Shown here piece after piece: positions 34,550-43,682 of a stretch of 64,000 nucleotides of DNA. The notes under the pieces are model-generated. The model was not told where the DNA came from. It did not search any database and saw only the letters and a list, made by a program, of their open reading frames with translations. Source of the stretch: Mesobacillus jeotgali. Its GTDB lineage: Bacteria; Bacillota; Bacilli; Bacillales; Cytobacillaceae. Both the position numbers and the translations under genes were made by a program. The stretch covers positions 620,001 through 684,000 of the forward strand of contig NZ_FVZC01000007.1 of NCBI RefSeq assembly GCF_900166585.1, written 5' to 3'. How positions within the stretch are numbered: the stretch's first letter is position 1; every line of letters begins with the position of its first letter.

Positions 34550-35359
34550 ATGAAAACGTTAGTTAAGATACTGCTTACGTCAGCACTGCTGCTGTTAATT
34601 GCCATGCCAGCTGTGACGAGTGCGGAGGAGAATTCGAACTCTGCCTTGCACTGGGGTTTCAAAAAGGGCCGGAATGAAAGACAGGCTGATGCTGGAAGAA
34701 TGTTTGAAATCATTCTTGAAGACCATGGAGCCGTTTATAAAGGGGACAAGAATTCTAAGATTTTGTATCTGACGTTTGACAATGGGTATGAAAATGGCTA
34801 TACCGAGAAAATTCTCGATGTTCTAAAAGAGGAAAAAGTACCTGCCGCTTTTTTTGTGACAGGACATTATCTTGAGAGTGCCCCGGAGCTTGTCGTCAGA
34901 ATGGCGAATGAAGGCCATATCATCGGGAACCATTCCTGGCACCATCCAGACATGACCAAAATCAGCGATGAAAAAATTAAGAAGGAATTGGAAATGGTTC
35001 GTGCCGAAACTGAAAGAATCACTGGGAAAAAGCAAATGAGCTACCTGCGCCCTCCAAGGGGGGTCTTCAGCGAAAGGACAATGGCTGTAGCGAAGGAAGC
35101 TGGCTATACTCATGTGTTCTGGTCACTTGCATTCGTCGACTGGAACACCGACCAGCAAAAAGGCGCGCAATATGCGTACGATAAAATCATGACACAAATT
35201 CATCCGGGCGCCGTCCTGCTTTTGCATACTGTCTCGAAAGACAATGCAGACGCGCTTGGAAAGGTAATCAGGGATTTGAAAGAACAGGGCTACCAATTCA
35301 AAAGCCTTGATGACCTCATGCTCAGCAAAGGCGGCATGAAGAACCCGATGCTGTATTAA
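34550..35359 (+). CDS. pdaA: Peptidoglycan N-acetylmuramic acid deacetylase PdaA
   Basis: 269 residues with a signal peptide (KTLVKILLTSALLLLIAMPAVTSA) and a NodB-type deacetylase domain: LTFDNGYENGYT (metal Asp), HSWHHPDM (metal His residues) and RPPRGVFS. PdaA deacetylates muramic acid to make muramic delta-lactam in the spore cortex, needed for germination. The true start is ATG 34550 after GGAGG; the frame is open 49 codons further upstream but lacks SD and signal. In B. subtilis pdaA is yfjS, near yfjP and yfjO, as here. Confidence 0.92.
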   Translation: MKTLVKILLTSALLLLIAMPAVTSAEENSNSALHWGFKKGRNERQADAGRMFEIILEDHGAVYKGDKNSKILYLTFDNGYENGYTEKILDVLKEEKVPAAFFVTGHYLESAPELVVRMANEGHIIGNHSWHHPDMTKISDEKIKKELEMVRAETERITGKKQMSYLRPPRGVFSERTMAVAKEAGYTHVFWSLAFVDWNTDQQKGAQYAYDKIMTQIHPGAVLLLHTVSKDNADALGKVIRDLKEQGYQFKSLDDLMLSKGGMKNPMLY

Positions 35360-35366
35360 TGTTTTG

Positions 35367-35397
35367 ATCCCGGCATCTCTCAGGTGCCGGGATTTAA
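35367..35397 (+). terminator. Terminator of pdaA
   Basis: ATCCCGGCA (35367-35375) pairs with TGCCGGGAT (35385-35393), followed by a short T-A run. Confidence 0.8.
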
Positions 35398-35580
35398 AAT
35401 TGGAAAATAAACTTTTTCCAGTTCGTCAATAAAATAAAATTATGGCCAATAAACAAGCGGGAATCGCCAATAAAATGAAAATGTCGCCAATAAAATTTCA
35501 AAATCGCCAGTAAAGCATTGGTTTTCGCCAATAAAGCAGTAACTGGCTTAAAAAGAAGAGTGAACCCCGCCAATATAGAA
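35398..35580. repeat. Phased micro-array 5: 20-21 bp units with core CGCCAATAAA
   Basis: Cores start at 35424, 35444, 35465, 35485, 35505 and 35526, with degenerate copies near 35545 and 35568. The head is an imperfect inverted repeat, AATTGGAAAA/TTTTCCAGTT (35398-35407/35414-35423), the same as in arrays 1 and 2. It starts immediately after the pdaA terminator. The rest of the gap to 35729 is AT-rich and should contain the promoter of the next operon. Confidence 0.9.
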
Positions 35581-35729
35581 GCCTTGGCTCCCAAATGCAA
35601 TAGCAACTCCATCAAGAAAAAAAGAATCGACTCAAAATAGTCTATAGTTCCCGTAATATCAGCACTATTTTCGTAAAAACAGTGAGGAAATGCTATAATA
35701 CGGGGAAAATACTTGAGGGCGGTTTGTTT

Positions 35730-36590
35730 ATGTGGGAAGAAAAGGTGTCCATTACCGGGCCATACAATTTTGACCTGGCCTTGAGCCGGCTGGCGCTTGA
35801 TCCGTTGAACGAAATCGATACAGAGCAGCGTCTTGTTAAAGTACCGCTGGCTTTTGAAAATAAAAAGGTTGTCGCAAATGTAATGGCGACTGGTACACTT
35901 GAAAAACCTGAATTCATCGTCACTGCCAGTGATGAAAAAGATAAGGCGCTAAAGCGGCTGACGGAAATTTTTCAGTGGAATGTTGAATTGCTCCAGGTCC
36001 ACGAGCATTTTCAGACGACCCAGCTAAAAGATTTGTTCAATGCGCATTATGGGACTCCGCTTGTACTGGAATTCGATCCTTTTTCGAGTTTGATCAAGAG
36101 CATTATCCATCAGCAGGTAAATCTAAAATTTGCTTTTACGCTGACAGAACGGTTCGTAAAGTCTTTTGGAGATGAAGTGGATGGTGTCTGGTACTACCCC
36201 TGTCCTGAAAAAGTAGCCCAGCTTAAAGTAGAGCAGCTGCGTGAGCTGCAGTTCAGCGGGCGGAAAGCGGAGTATGTGATTGGAATCGGAGAGCTGGCTG
36301 CTTCTGGACAGCTTGATTTTGAAAAAATGAACCAAATGCCAGATGCCGACGTATCAAAGGAATTGATCAAAATCAGGGGTGTCGGACCATGGACGGTGGA
36401 AAATTTCCTTATGTTCGCACTCGGCAGGCCAAACTTGTTCCCGATGGGAGACATCGGCATCCAGAATGCGCTGAAGAAATACTTTGGACTGGATGAGAAG
36501 CCCAGCCTGGCTGATATGGAAAGGTACAAGGAGCCATGGAATCCTTATTTAAGCTATGCTTCGCTCTATTTATGGAGAAGCATTGAATAA
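35730..36590 (+). CDS. yfjP: DNA-3-methyladenine glycosylase II (AlkA/YfjP)
   Basis: 286 residues of the HhH-GPD superfamily. It has an N-terminal domain (1-~100), the helix-hairpin-helix IRGVGPWTVENFLMFALG, and the catalytic Asp in FPMGDIGIQNAL. It removes alkylated purines from DNA in base-excision repair. ATG 35730 (MWEEKVSITGPYNF) is chosen over 35682 by the GAGGGCGG SD. It is followed 15 bases later by the rRNA methyltransferase gene, the same yfjP-yfjO pairing as in B. subtilis. Confidence 0.9.
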   Translation: MWEEKVSITGPYNFDLALSRLALDPLNEIDTEQRLVKVPLAFENKKVVANVMATGTLEKPEFIVTASDEKDKALKRLTEIFQWNVELLQVHEHFQTTQLKDLFNAHYGTPLVLEFDPFSSLIKSIIHQQVNLKFAFTLTERFVKSFGDEVDGVWYYPCPEKVAQLKVEQLRELQFSGRKAEYVIGIGELAASGQLDFEKMNQMPDADVSKELIKIRGVGPWTVENFLMFALGRPNLFPMGDIGIQNALKKYFGLDEKPSLADMERYKEPWNPYLSYASLYLWRSIE

Positions 36591-36605
36591 TTGGAGTGAA
36601 GTTTG

Positions 36606-38096
36606 ATGAAAAAAGAACAGCAAGCAAATAAGCAGCAAGAAAACAAAGGGAAACCATACAACAAATCCCCGTATAAGAGCAACGGGCAGCAGGCGAAAAA
36701 GTCGTCGCAAATGAAAGGGCATGATCAGCAAACGGCCAAACTTGAGCTTAAGCAGACATTCCCGCTGACAATCAAGCGTCTGGGAATCAATGGTGAGGGT
36801 GTCGGTTATTTCAAGCGGCAGGTCGTTTTTGTGCCAGGTGCATTGCCAGGCGAAGAAATCGTTGCGGAGGCGACAAAAGTCCACCCGAAATTTGCTGAGG
36901 CAAAAATTAAGAAAATCCGCAAACCCTCCCAGCACAGAGTCAGGCCGCTTTGTCCGGTATATGACCAGTGCGGAGGCTGTCAGCTTCAGCATTTGCGTTA
37001 TGATCAGCAGCTTAATGAAAAGCGTGACATTGTCATCCAGGCATTAGAGCGCCATACAAAGCTTAAGATAGATGAACTCGATATCCGTCCGACGATTGGT
37101 ATGGAAAATCCATGGGGTTACCGGAACAAAAGCCAGTTCCAGGTTGGCCTTAAGGACGGAAAGGTGCTTGCCGGCCTGTACGGACTGAATTCCCATAATC
37201 TGATCAATATTGAACAATGTGCGGTCCAGCATCCTGCTACAACGAAGGCTACCGAAGTTGTAAAAGGTATTCTTGATGACTTAAACATCTCGATTTACAA
37301 TGAGAAAAAGCATAAAGGCCTCGTCCGGACAATTGTTGCCAGGACAGGAGTCCAAACCGGAGAGCTGCAGATTGTCTTGATCACGACGAAAAAAGAGCTC
37401 CCGAAAAAAGACATGATAATCCAAGAAATCAAAAGACGGCTTCCCGAGGTCAACTCGATTGTCCAGAATGTCAATGGCGAAAGGACGTCGGTTATCTTCG
37501 GCAGTGAAACAGCCACACTGGAAGGAAAAGACTTTATCCAGGAAACGCTGGGTGATCTGCAATTCGAGCTTTCTGCAAGGACGTTCTTCCAGTTGAATCC
37601 TGAACAGACTGTGAAACTCTACAATGAAGCGAAAACTGCAGCCAGGCTTACAGGCCAGGAAAAGGTGGTTGATGCCTATTGTGGTGTCGGGACAATCGGA
37701 TTGTGGATGGCAAATCAAGCTGGCGAGGTACGCGGGATGGATGTCATTCCGGAATCAATTGAAGATGCGAAAAAGAATTCTATCAAACATGATGTACATC
37801 ACGCAACGTTCTATGCAGGCAAAGCGGAAGAACTGCTTCCTAAATGGCTAAAGGAAGGATGGCAGCCGGATGTTATCGTCGTCGATCCGCCGCGGACTGG
37901 CTGTGACGAGGAATTCCTGAAAACCGTCCTGAAAATCAAGCCGAAAACCTTCGTGTACGTTTCATGTAACCCTTCAACCCTTGCAAAGGATATCCAGACG
38001 CTATGCGGCAAATACAAAGTAGAATACATCCAGCCTGTGGACATGTTCCCTCACACTTCACAGATTGAGAGTGTCACAAGACTGGTCCTAAAGTAA
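36606..38096 (+). CDS. rlmCD: 23S rRNA m5U methyltransferase (RlmCD/RumA type, YfjO)
   Basis: 496 residues. A Lys/Gln-rich N-terminal tail (1-~45) precedes a TRAM RNA-binding domain, an Fe-S site in [14 protein letters not shown], and a Rossmann methyltransferase core with [13 protein letters not shown]. The catalytic Cys is in [11 protein letters not shown]. Bacillus homologues methylate 23S rRNA uridines U747 and U1939. Start ATG 36606 follows GGAG by 9 bases; the preceding TTG is not needed. The charged tail is longer than in most homologues. Confidence 0.92.
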   Translation: MKKEQQANKQQENKGKPYNKSPYKSNGQQAKKSSQMKGHDQQTAKLELKQTFPLTIKRLGINGEGVGYFKRQVVFVPGALPGEEIVAEATKVHPKFAEAKIKKIRKPSQHRVRPLCPVYDQCGGCQLQHLRYDQQLNEKRDIVIQALERHTKLKIDELDIRPTIGMENPWGYRNKSQFQVGLKDGKVLAGLYGLNSHNLINIEQCAVQHPATTKATEVVKGILDDLNISIYNEKKHKGLVRTIVARTGVQTGELQIVLITTKKELPKKDMIIQEIKRRLPEVNSIVQNVNGERTSVIFGSETATLEGKDFIQETLGDLQFELSARTFFQLNPEQTVKLYNEAKTAARLTGQEKVVDAYCGVGTIGLWMANQAGEVRGMDVIPESIEDAKKNSIKHDVHHATFYAGKAEELLPKWLKEGWQPDVIVVDPPRTGCDEEFLKTVLKIKPKTFVYVSCNPSTLAKDIQTLCGKYKVEYIQPVDMFPHTSQIESVTRLVLK

Positions 38097-38102
38097 GTAT
38101 AG

Positions 38103-38130
38103 GCGCCATCCAGATGGAATGGCGCTTTTG
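38103..38130 (+). terminator. Terminator of rlmCD
   Basis: GCGCCAT pairs with ATGGCGC, followed by TTTTG. Confidence 0.85.
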
Positions 38131-38273
38131 CTGCTTAATAGACTTGAACTTCCTGACGGTTCTTTGGATAAACATGGTTTTAAGAAGTAAGAAAGGGTAA
38201 AATTCAATTATAAAGACAAAATAACTATGTTAGCCTATAAAGATAAAAGCTGCATGGATTGAGGAGGAAACAG

Positions 38274-38783
38274 ATGATTAGCGATAAGTTGGTAAACGGT
38301 TTAGTTGAACAAATGAATTATGAATTTTATTCTGCGCACGCATACATGGCAATGGCTGCGTATTGCTCGGCGGAGAATCTTGATGGTTTTGCAAACTTCT
38401 TTTTGGTACAAGCCGAAGAAGAACGGTTCCATGCAATGAAGTTTTACAATTTCATCAACGATTTGGGTGAGCGCGTGACCTTCGATGGATTTAATTCCCC
38501 ATCAAATGATTTCGAATCTGTCCTGGATGTTTTTGAAAAAGGGCTGGAACATGAGAAGGAAGTCACCCGCCGCATCTACAATCTTGCAGATATCGCACTT
38601 GATGAACGTGAGCACGCAACCATGACATTCCTAAAATGGTTCATTGAGGAACAAGTCGAAGAAGAGGCCATGTTCGACAGCCTGATTCAAAAGCTTCGCC
38701 GCATTGACAAGGACAGCAACGCATTCTTCATGCTTGAAAATGAACTCGCACAGCGTTCATTCACAGCACCAGAGGGAAAATAA
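38274..38783 (+). CDS. ftnA: Ferritin
   Basis: 169 residues, a non-haem bacterial ferritin. Ferroxidase ligands are visible in NYEFYSAHAYM (Glu), EEERFHAMKF (Glu and His), and EREHATMTFLKWFIEEQVEEE. It stores iron as a 24-mer shell. AGGAGG lies 9 bases before ATG 38274; the reading from 38259 is unnecessary. No clean Fur or PerR box could be picked out in the ~140-base upstream region. It has its own terminator. Confidence 0.93.
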   Translation: MISDKLVNGLVEQMNYEFYSAHAYMAMAAYCSAENLDGFANFFLVQAEEERFHAMKFYNFINDLGERVTFDGFNSPSNDFESVLDVFEKGLEHEKEVTRRIYNLADIALDEREHATMTFLKWFIEEQVEEEAMFDSLIQKLRRIDKDSNAFFMLENELAQRSFTAPEGK

Positions 38784-38791
38784 ACAAGGCA

Positions 38792-38822
38792 ACAGGGTTC
38801 CGGATGGGATCCTGTTTTTTTA
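38792..38822 (+). terminator. Terminator of the ferritin gene
   Basis: AACAGGGTTCC pairs with GGGATCCTGTT, followed by seven Ts. Confidence 0.8.
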
Positions 38823-38904
38823 TGCGGAAGAGAAAAACTGAGCTGAAAAACGGATAAAAAAAGGCAGGGGTATTCAAGCTGTAAAGGAGAACTTCAGCTT
38901 GTCC

Positions 38905-39015
38905 CTGTCGATATATTCCCGGTTGCAAGCAATTTATTCCCGGTTGGGATGAATATATCACCGGTTAGGGGAGTTTTATTCCCAGTTGCAGAGAATTTAT
39001 TCCCGGTTGGCATAG
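38905..39015. repeat. Phased micro-array 6: five 21-bp units with core TTATTCCCGGTTG
   Basis: The CCC (or ACC) of the core lies at 38918, 38939, 38960, 38981 and 39002, an exact 21-bp period. It follows the ferritin terminator by ~80 bases. On the minus strand the phase would give a seven-residue repeat with TGNK, but there is no start signal, so it is treated as non-coding. Confidence 0.9.
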
Positions 39016-39096
39016 ATTTCATACTTTTGGATGCCAATAAGGTTGGGTCAACAGAGTTTGTCTGCAAGTATAATAAGGAGTTTCTGGCGATTGTAA

Positions 39097-39162
39097 ATGT
39101 CAAAAAGAAATCACTCTTGTAAAACTAATGCATGTCTTGAAGAAGAAGTACTAAGTGAATGA
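39097..39162 (+). CDS. Possible 21-codon mini-gene before a strong terminator
   Basis: ATG 39097 to TGA 39160-39162 encodes a Lys/Glu/Cys-containing peptide starting MSKRNHSCKTNACLEE. TATAAT at 39069-39074 could be a -10 box, and a strong terminator starts 18 bases after the stop, so something is transcribed here. The SD is poor (AAGGAG is 17 bases away). The unit might instead be a small RNA of about 130 bases. Confidence 0.2.
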   Translation: MSKRNHSCKTNACLEEEVLSE

Positions 39163-39179
39163 TAAATTATATGAAACTT

Positions 39180-39212
39180 GGCCCGCTAACTAATCGTTTA
39201 GCGGGCCTTTCT
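39180..39212 (+). terminator. Strong terminator with no clear gene upstream
   Basis: GGCCCGCTAA (39180-39189) pairs with TTAGCGGGCC (39198-39207), followed by TTTC. The nearest clear gene, ferritin, already has its own terminator. Confidence 0.85.
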
Positions 39213-39340
39213 TGTGGTATATGTCCAATAAAAGAGTGCCTTATGTTCTAGTTGCTCATGGGGATAGATACAATTCTATTTATTTGATTACTGTAAAAGT
39301 TTCCTTTTTTACAATATTTATATCATTAGGAGGCGTCAAA

Positions 39341-39970
39341 ATGAGAGTTGTTGTCTTCGGTGCTCATAGCAGTGTAGGTGAGCATGTGGTCAGTAAACTG
39401 CAAAAGAATGGCTATACATCCTGTGCAGTGGCAGGCAATTCTAATCAAACAGACCTCTTGAAAAAACGAGGGGCCACCGATGTGGTTATTTATGATGAAG
39501 GTTTGCTTGCGACATTATTTAAGGGATATGACGCAGTTATTTATCTGACGGGAATAAGTCCAAAGGGACAAACTGGTAAAACAGTCATGGTTGATCACCA
39601 ATCTGTCATCGAAACGGTCAAAGAGGCTGAAAAACAAGGTGTCCGGCGATTTGTAATGATGAGTGCGGTTATGGCAAATGAAGCGGCAGGTGATGAGTCT
39701 CGGGAAATAGGTGCCAAAGAGATGCCAGACGAGCTAATCAGGCAGTCAAAATTGATATATACGGTAGTTCAGCCGGGGGATGTAACAGCTAAGCCTGGTC
39801 ATGGAAAAATATCGGCGGCTGTGACGCTTAATGGAAAAGATGCTGAAATATCAGGTGAAGACCTGGCAGAAGTTCTTGTCATGTCGCTTGAATCGGAGTC
39901 CACTTTCAATAAGACATTTGAAGTTTCAGAGGGCGATACAGTCATATCAAAGGCACTATCTTCATTATAG
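39341..39970 (+). CDS. NAD(P)-binding Rossmann protein, atypical SDR
   Basis: 209 residues from ATG 39341 after AGGAGG; the open frame continues 43 codons upstream without signals. The glycine motif is GAHSSVGEHV, followed by VVIYDEG and RRFVMMSAVMANE. This resembles YwnB/NmrA-type atypical short-chain dehydrogenases, for which the substrate is usually unknown. It is followed 15 bases later by the glutamate-synthase-like gene, so the two are probably co-transcribed. Confidence 0.8.
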   Translation: MRVVVFGAHSSVGEHVVSKLQKNGYTSCAVAGNSNQTDLLKKRGATDVVIYDEGLLATLFKGYDAVIYLTGISPKGQTGKTVMVDHQSVIETVKEAEKQGVRRFVMMSAVMANEAAGDESREIGAKEMPDELIRQSKLIYTVVQPGDVTAKPGHGKISAAVTLNGKDAEISGEDLAEVLVMSLESESTFNKTFEVSEGDTVISKALSSL

Positions 39971-39985
39971 GAAAGGAGGATCTAC

Positions 39986-41602
39986 ATGGATTTGACGGAC
40001 TATCTGTTGCTCGGCCTGTTTATCTTCATCGCATTAATCATCCTGTTGCCGATTCTGTTATTTATCTATTTATATATGAAAGACGACAAGCAGAAGCAGC
40101 ATTCCATTTTGAGGAATTTTCCTGTTATCGGAAAGGTACGGTATTTTACTGAGCATATCGGTCCTGAGCTGAGGCAGTATCTATTCAACGCAGATAATGA
40201 GGGGAAACCTTTTTCGCGAAAAGAATACCAGGATGTTGTCAAGGCGGGAAAGTATAAGGAGAGATTAATAGGCTTTGGCTCGCTCCGAGATTTCGATGCG
40301 GAGGGATTTTACATCAGGAATACCCTTTTTCCAAAGCTGACGGATGAAATGAAGGTCGATAATGCCGAAAAAATAAAAACAAGAGTTTACAAGATTGATG
40401 GCGAGGGTCTTTTTACAAGGAAAGAGCATAATGAGGAGAAGCTGGCTGATCCTTATTACCTTCAGGATGATGATGCGGTCGTGGTGGGTGAACATACATG
40501 CCGCTTTCCTTTCCGTGTAAAAGGGCAGGTTGGGCAGTCCGCAATGAGCTATGGGGCGCTTGGCGAAAGAGCGATTCAGGCGTTGTCAAAAGGGCTCGGA
40601 CTCGCAGGAGGCACTTGGATGAATTCCGGTGAAGGAGGATTATCAGACCATCATCTCGTCGGGAATCCGGATATCATCATGCAAATTGGCCCGGATCTAT
40701 TTGGTGTCAGAAAGCCAAACGGAGAATTTTCCTGGGAAGAATTCAAGAAAAAAAGTGAAATGTCTCAGGTGAAAGCATTTGAAATTAAGATGGCACAAGG
40801 CGCGAAGACCCGAGGAGGCCATGTTGAAGGAGAAAAGGTCACCGAGGAAATTGCCAGGATCCGTCTTGTGGAAGTCGGGAAGACAATTAACAGTCCAAAC
40901 AGATTCTATGAATTCAGTGATGTCCCAACCTTGTTTGAGTGGATTGAAGAGTTGCGTTCAGTTGGCGGGAAACCGGTGGGAATCAAGATTGTCGTGGGTG
41001 ATTTGGATGCGCTTGAAAAGATGATTTCATTTATGAAGGAAAGCGGGAAAGGCCCAGATTTCATCACGGTGGACGGCGGGGAAGGCGGTACAGGAGCCAC
41101 CTACCAGGAGCTGGCCGATTCGGTCGGGCTTCCAATCCATTCAGCTTTGCCAGTGGTGGATGAAATGCTCCGGCAGTACGGGATTAGAGACAGGGTCAAG
41201 CTGATTGCTTCAGGAAAATTGATCACACCTGATAAAATTGCTATTGCCCTTGCCATGGGGGCCGATCTCGTGAACATCGCCCGCGGAATGATGATCAGCG
41301 TAGGCTGTATCATGGCCCAGGTGTGCCACACCAATACTTGTCCTGCAGGTGTAGCGACTACTGATAAGAAGCTCCAGGATGGCCTGGTCGTCGATGAAAA
41401 GATGTACCGGGTCGCCAACTATATTATTTCCCTGCGTGAAGGCCTGTATAATCTGGCCGCTGCTGCTGGCCTGGACAGCCCTGTGAAGTTTGAACGGAAG
41501 CATATCGTCCATAAAGATGAGCTTGGCCGCATCTCTCCAGTAGAAGACCTGATTATTGCAGCCAGACGGACACAAATGCAAAAAGAACGGAAAATTGATT
41601 AA
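39986..41602 (+). CDS. FMN-binding glutamate synthase-like protein (YerD type)
   Basis: 538 residues. One N-terminal membrane helix (about 5-30) is followed by the central FMN-binding domain of glutamate synthase large subunit: SYGALGERAIQALSKG, MNSGEGGLSDHH, KMAQGAKTRGGHVEGEKV, VDGGEGGTGATYQE, and a cluster of Cys in VGCIMAQVCHTNTCPAGVAT that resembles the [3Fe-4S] site. The glutaminase domain is missing, as in YerD and archaeal-type proteins, so ammonia-dependent or other FMN chemistry is possible. AAAGGAGG SD. Confidence 0.88.
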   Translation: MDLTDYLLLGLFIFIALIILLPILLFIYLYMKDDKQKQHSILRNFPVIGKVRYFTEHIGPELRQYLFNADNEGKPFSRKEYQDVVKAGKYKERLIGFGSLRDFDAEGFYIRNTLFPKLTDEMKVDNAEKIKTRVYKIDGEGLFTRKEHNEEKLADPYYLQDDDAVVVGEHTCRFPFRVKGQVGQSAMSYGALGERAIQALSKGLGLAGGTWMNSGEGGLSDHHLVGNPDIIMQIGPDLFGVRKPNGEFSWEEFKKKSEMSQVKAFEIKMAQGAKTRGGHVEGEKVTEEIARIRLVEVGKTINSPNRFYEFSDVPTLFEWIEELRSVGGKPVGIKIVVGDLDALEKMISFMKESGKGPDFITVDGGEGGTGATYQELADSVGLPIHSALPVVDEMLRQYGIRDRVKLIASGKLITPDKIAIALAMGADLVNIARGMMISVGCIMAQVCHTNTCPAGVATTDKKLQDGLVVDEKMYRVANYIISLREGLYNLAAAAGLDSPVKFERKHIVHKDELGRISPVEDLIIAARRTQMQKERKID

Positions 41603-41604
41603 TC

Positions 41605-41636
41605 GAAAGCCAGTCCAATTGCGGACTGGCTTTTAA
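41605..41636 (+). terminator. Terminator of the glutamate-synthase-like gene
   Basis: AAGCCAGTCC pairs with GGACTGGCTT around AATTGC, followed by TT. Confidence 0.85.
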
Positions 41637-41700
41637 AATGTTCATCTTTTAAAAATTGTGGAATAATAAGTATCAAACGATTTGTTAGGGGGCTGCTGGA

Positions 41701-42363
41701 TTGGCGGGTAAAACAGCGTTGATTGCTGGTGCGACTGGTTTGATTGGGAAGGAATTACTTCGAATTTTACTGGATGCAAAAGAATATGAAAAGGTAACTG
41801 CGATCGTAAGAAGATCAGTTGAGATTGAACATCCCAAGCTGGATGAAAGAATTGTCGATTTCAGCCAGCTTAAGCAATCCAAAAAAATCTTTGCAGCAGA
41901 TGATGTGTTCTGCTGTCTGGGTACCACCATTAAAAAAGCGAAAACGAAGGAAGCGATGTGGAAAATCGATGTTGAATATCCAGTGGAGATTGCCAGACTG
42001 GCCAGCTCGCAGGGAGCAGAAAAGTTTCTGCTGGTCAGCTCGATGAACGCGGATCCAGATTCTTCTATCTTTTATCCAAAAATGAAAGGGAAGCTTGAAG
42101 AAGAGATTAAACAGATTCCATTCGAAATGACAGCCATTTTCCGGCCATCACTTTTACTTGGGGACCGGGATGAATTCAGGCTAGGTGAAAAGACGGCTGC
42201 CGCTGTTGTAACCAAGATCCCATTTCTATTTAAAGGTCCGTTAAAGAAATTTAAAGCCATTGAAGGAAAAACAGTGGCCAAAGCTATGTACAAGATTGCT
42301 CAAACAAACAATAGTGGCCTAACTATTTATCCTTCTGAACAAATACATGAAATTGGCCGCTGA
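41701..42363 (+). CDS. NAD(P)H-binding oxidoreductase (HTATIP2-like)
   Basis: 220 residues with Rossmann motif GATGLIGKELL, the conserved VFCCLGTTIKKAKTKEAMWKID typical of HTATIP2/YwnB-like SDRs, and FLLVSSMNADPDSSIFYPKMKGKLEEE containing the Tyr-x3-Lys-like pair. Substrate unknown. It starts at TTG 41701, with GGGGG 7-11 bases upstream. The next gene begins 26 bases after the stop, suggesting a two-gene operon. Confidence 0.85.
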   Translation: MAGKTALIAGATGLIGKELLRILLDAKEYEKVTAIVRRSVEIEHPKLDERIVDFSQLKQSKKIFAADDVFCCLGTTIKKAKTKEAMWKIDVEYPVEIARLASSQGAEKFLLVSSMNADPDSSIFYPKMKGKLEEEIKQIPFEMTAIFRPSLLLGDRDEFRLGEKTAAAVVTKIPFLFKGPLKKFKAIEGKTVAKAMYKIAQTNNSGLTIYPSEQIHEIGR

Positions 42364-42389
42364 CCTATCAGCCATGGAGTGAAACTTAC

Positions 42390-43478
42390 ATGATAAACAT
42401 ATTATTGTTTTTAGCTGGAATCATTGTACTTGTCTATTTGGTCCTGAATTTATATCCAGCTTTTGGAGGGAAGTATTCCACTGAGAAGAAGACGGTATAT
42501 GCACATTCACCGCAATATCATAAGGGAAAGTTCGTCAACCAGATTCCAACCTCATGGGATACCAGTTTCAGTTCCATGGTGTCGATGATGAGGGACTTTT
42601 TAAAAGGCAATCCAGACAGGAGGCCTCGCAATCGAATGCCGATGGTCACATTCTCGCCTGATGTAAAAAGTCAGTCAGATGCGAAGGTCACCTGGTTTGG
42701 CCATTCCGCATTCCTACTGGAGATTGAGGGGAAGACGATATTGTTCGATCCAATGTTCGGAAAAGCACCGACCCCATTCCCGATCAGAAACCAGCGGTAC
42801 AGCGGGGAACTGCCCTTCAAAATACAGGAACTGCCGGAAATTGATGCAGTCATTCTTTCGCATGACCATTATGATCATCTTGATTATGGTTCAATCATGA
42901 AACTTAGAGGGAAGGTAAAGAATTATTTTACCCCGCTTGGTGTTGGAGCTCATCTTGAGCGATGGGGGATTGATCCCAATAACATCCGTGAGCATGACTG
43001 GTGGGATGAATTCACATTCCAAGGACTCAAATTGGCCTGTACACCGGCCCGTCATTTTTCAGGACGGGGACTGACAAATCGTAATTCAACTCTTTGGTGT
43101 TCCTGGGCAGTCATTGGCCAGGAAACCAAAATATTCTTCAGCGGGGATGGCGGGTACGGGCCACATTTTAAAGAAATCGGCGAAAAATATGGACCATTCG
43201 ATTTAACCCTCATGGAATGTGGCCAATATGACGCTCGCTGGGCAGCCATCCATATGCTGCCTGAAGAAACAGTCCAGGCACATCAGGACGTACAAGGAAG
43301 ATTGATGATACCAGTGCACTGGGGAGCATTCACCCTGTCTCTTCATTCCTGGCATGATCCGGTTGAGAGGGCGGTTCAGGCAGGGGAGGCTGCAGGAGTT
43401 CAGATTGCAACTCCTAGAATCGGGGAGTCAGTTACAGTCGGAGATTCTCAGTATCCGAATCTTCCCTGGTGGAAATAA
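42390..43478 (+). CDS. Metallo-beta-lactamase-fold hydrolase, NAPE-PLD-like, membrane-anchored
   Basis: 362 residues: one N-terminal membrane helix (about 3-24), then an MBL domain with VTWFGHSAFLLEIEGKTILFDP, the metal motif SHDHYDHLD, TPARHFSGRG, FFSGDGGYGPHF and PVHWGAF. The domain layout matches N-acylphosphatidylethanolamine phospholipase D-like enzymes, often envelope lipases of unknown substrate in bacteria. A weak SD (GGAG 13 bases upstream) precedes the ATG. It ends at a terminator. Confidence 0.88.
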   Translation: MINILLFLAGIIVLVYLVLNLYPAFGGKYSTEKKTVYAHSPQYHKGKFVNQIPTSWDTSFSSMVSMMRDFLKGNPDRRPRNRMPMVTFSPDVKSQSDAKVTWFGHSAFLLEIEGKTILFDPMFGKAPTPFPIRNQRYSGELPFKIQELPEIDAVILSHDHYDHLDYGSIMKLRGKVKNYFTPLGVGAHLERWGIDPNNIREHDWWDEFTFQGLKLACTPARHFSGRGLTNRNSTLWCSWAVIGQETKIFFSGDGGYGPHFKEIGEKYGPFDLTLMECGQYDARWAAIHMLPEETVQAHQDVQGRLMIPVHWGAFTLSLHSWHDPVERAVQAGEAAGVQIATPRIGESVTVGDSQYPNLPWWK

Positions 43479-43488
43479 ATTTAAACGA

Positions 43489-43518
43489 AGTCATGGGGAT
43501 ATCCCATGGCTTTTTTTG
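43489..43518 (+). terminator. Terminator of the MBL-fold gene
   Basis: AGTCATGGGGAT pairs with ATCCCATGGCT, followed by seven Ts. Confidence 0.85.
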
Positions 43519-43682
43519 TGTTTTTTAAAGAGAAAACGGGTGGTTAAAAGTAATCCTGATTATATCGGAATGGAAACCGATCATCAGCCAAGAAACAGCT
43601 CCAGTTTCAGAACAAATATAGGCGAACTGGCCTGCGTTTTTGTATTTGATAAGGGATGGTTTTTATTTATTGGCGAAAAGCA

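Noticed and set aside
38160..38273. Fur or PerR box upstream of ferritin
   Set aside because: Only loose AT-rich similarity; no 7-1-7 or TTATAAT-N-ATTATAA pattern could be fitted.
38894..39103. Minus-strand 69-codon frame with TGNK repeats over array 6
   Set aside because: The repeated residues are a by-product of the 21-bp period; no ribosome site is seen, and other arrays of the same kind do not keep an open frame.
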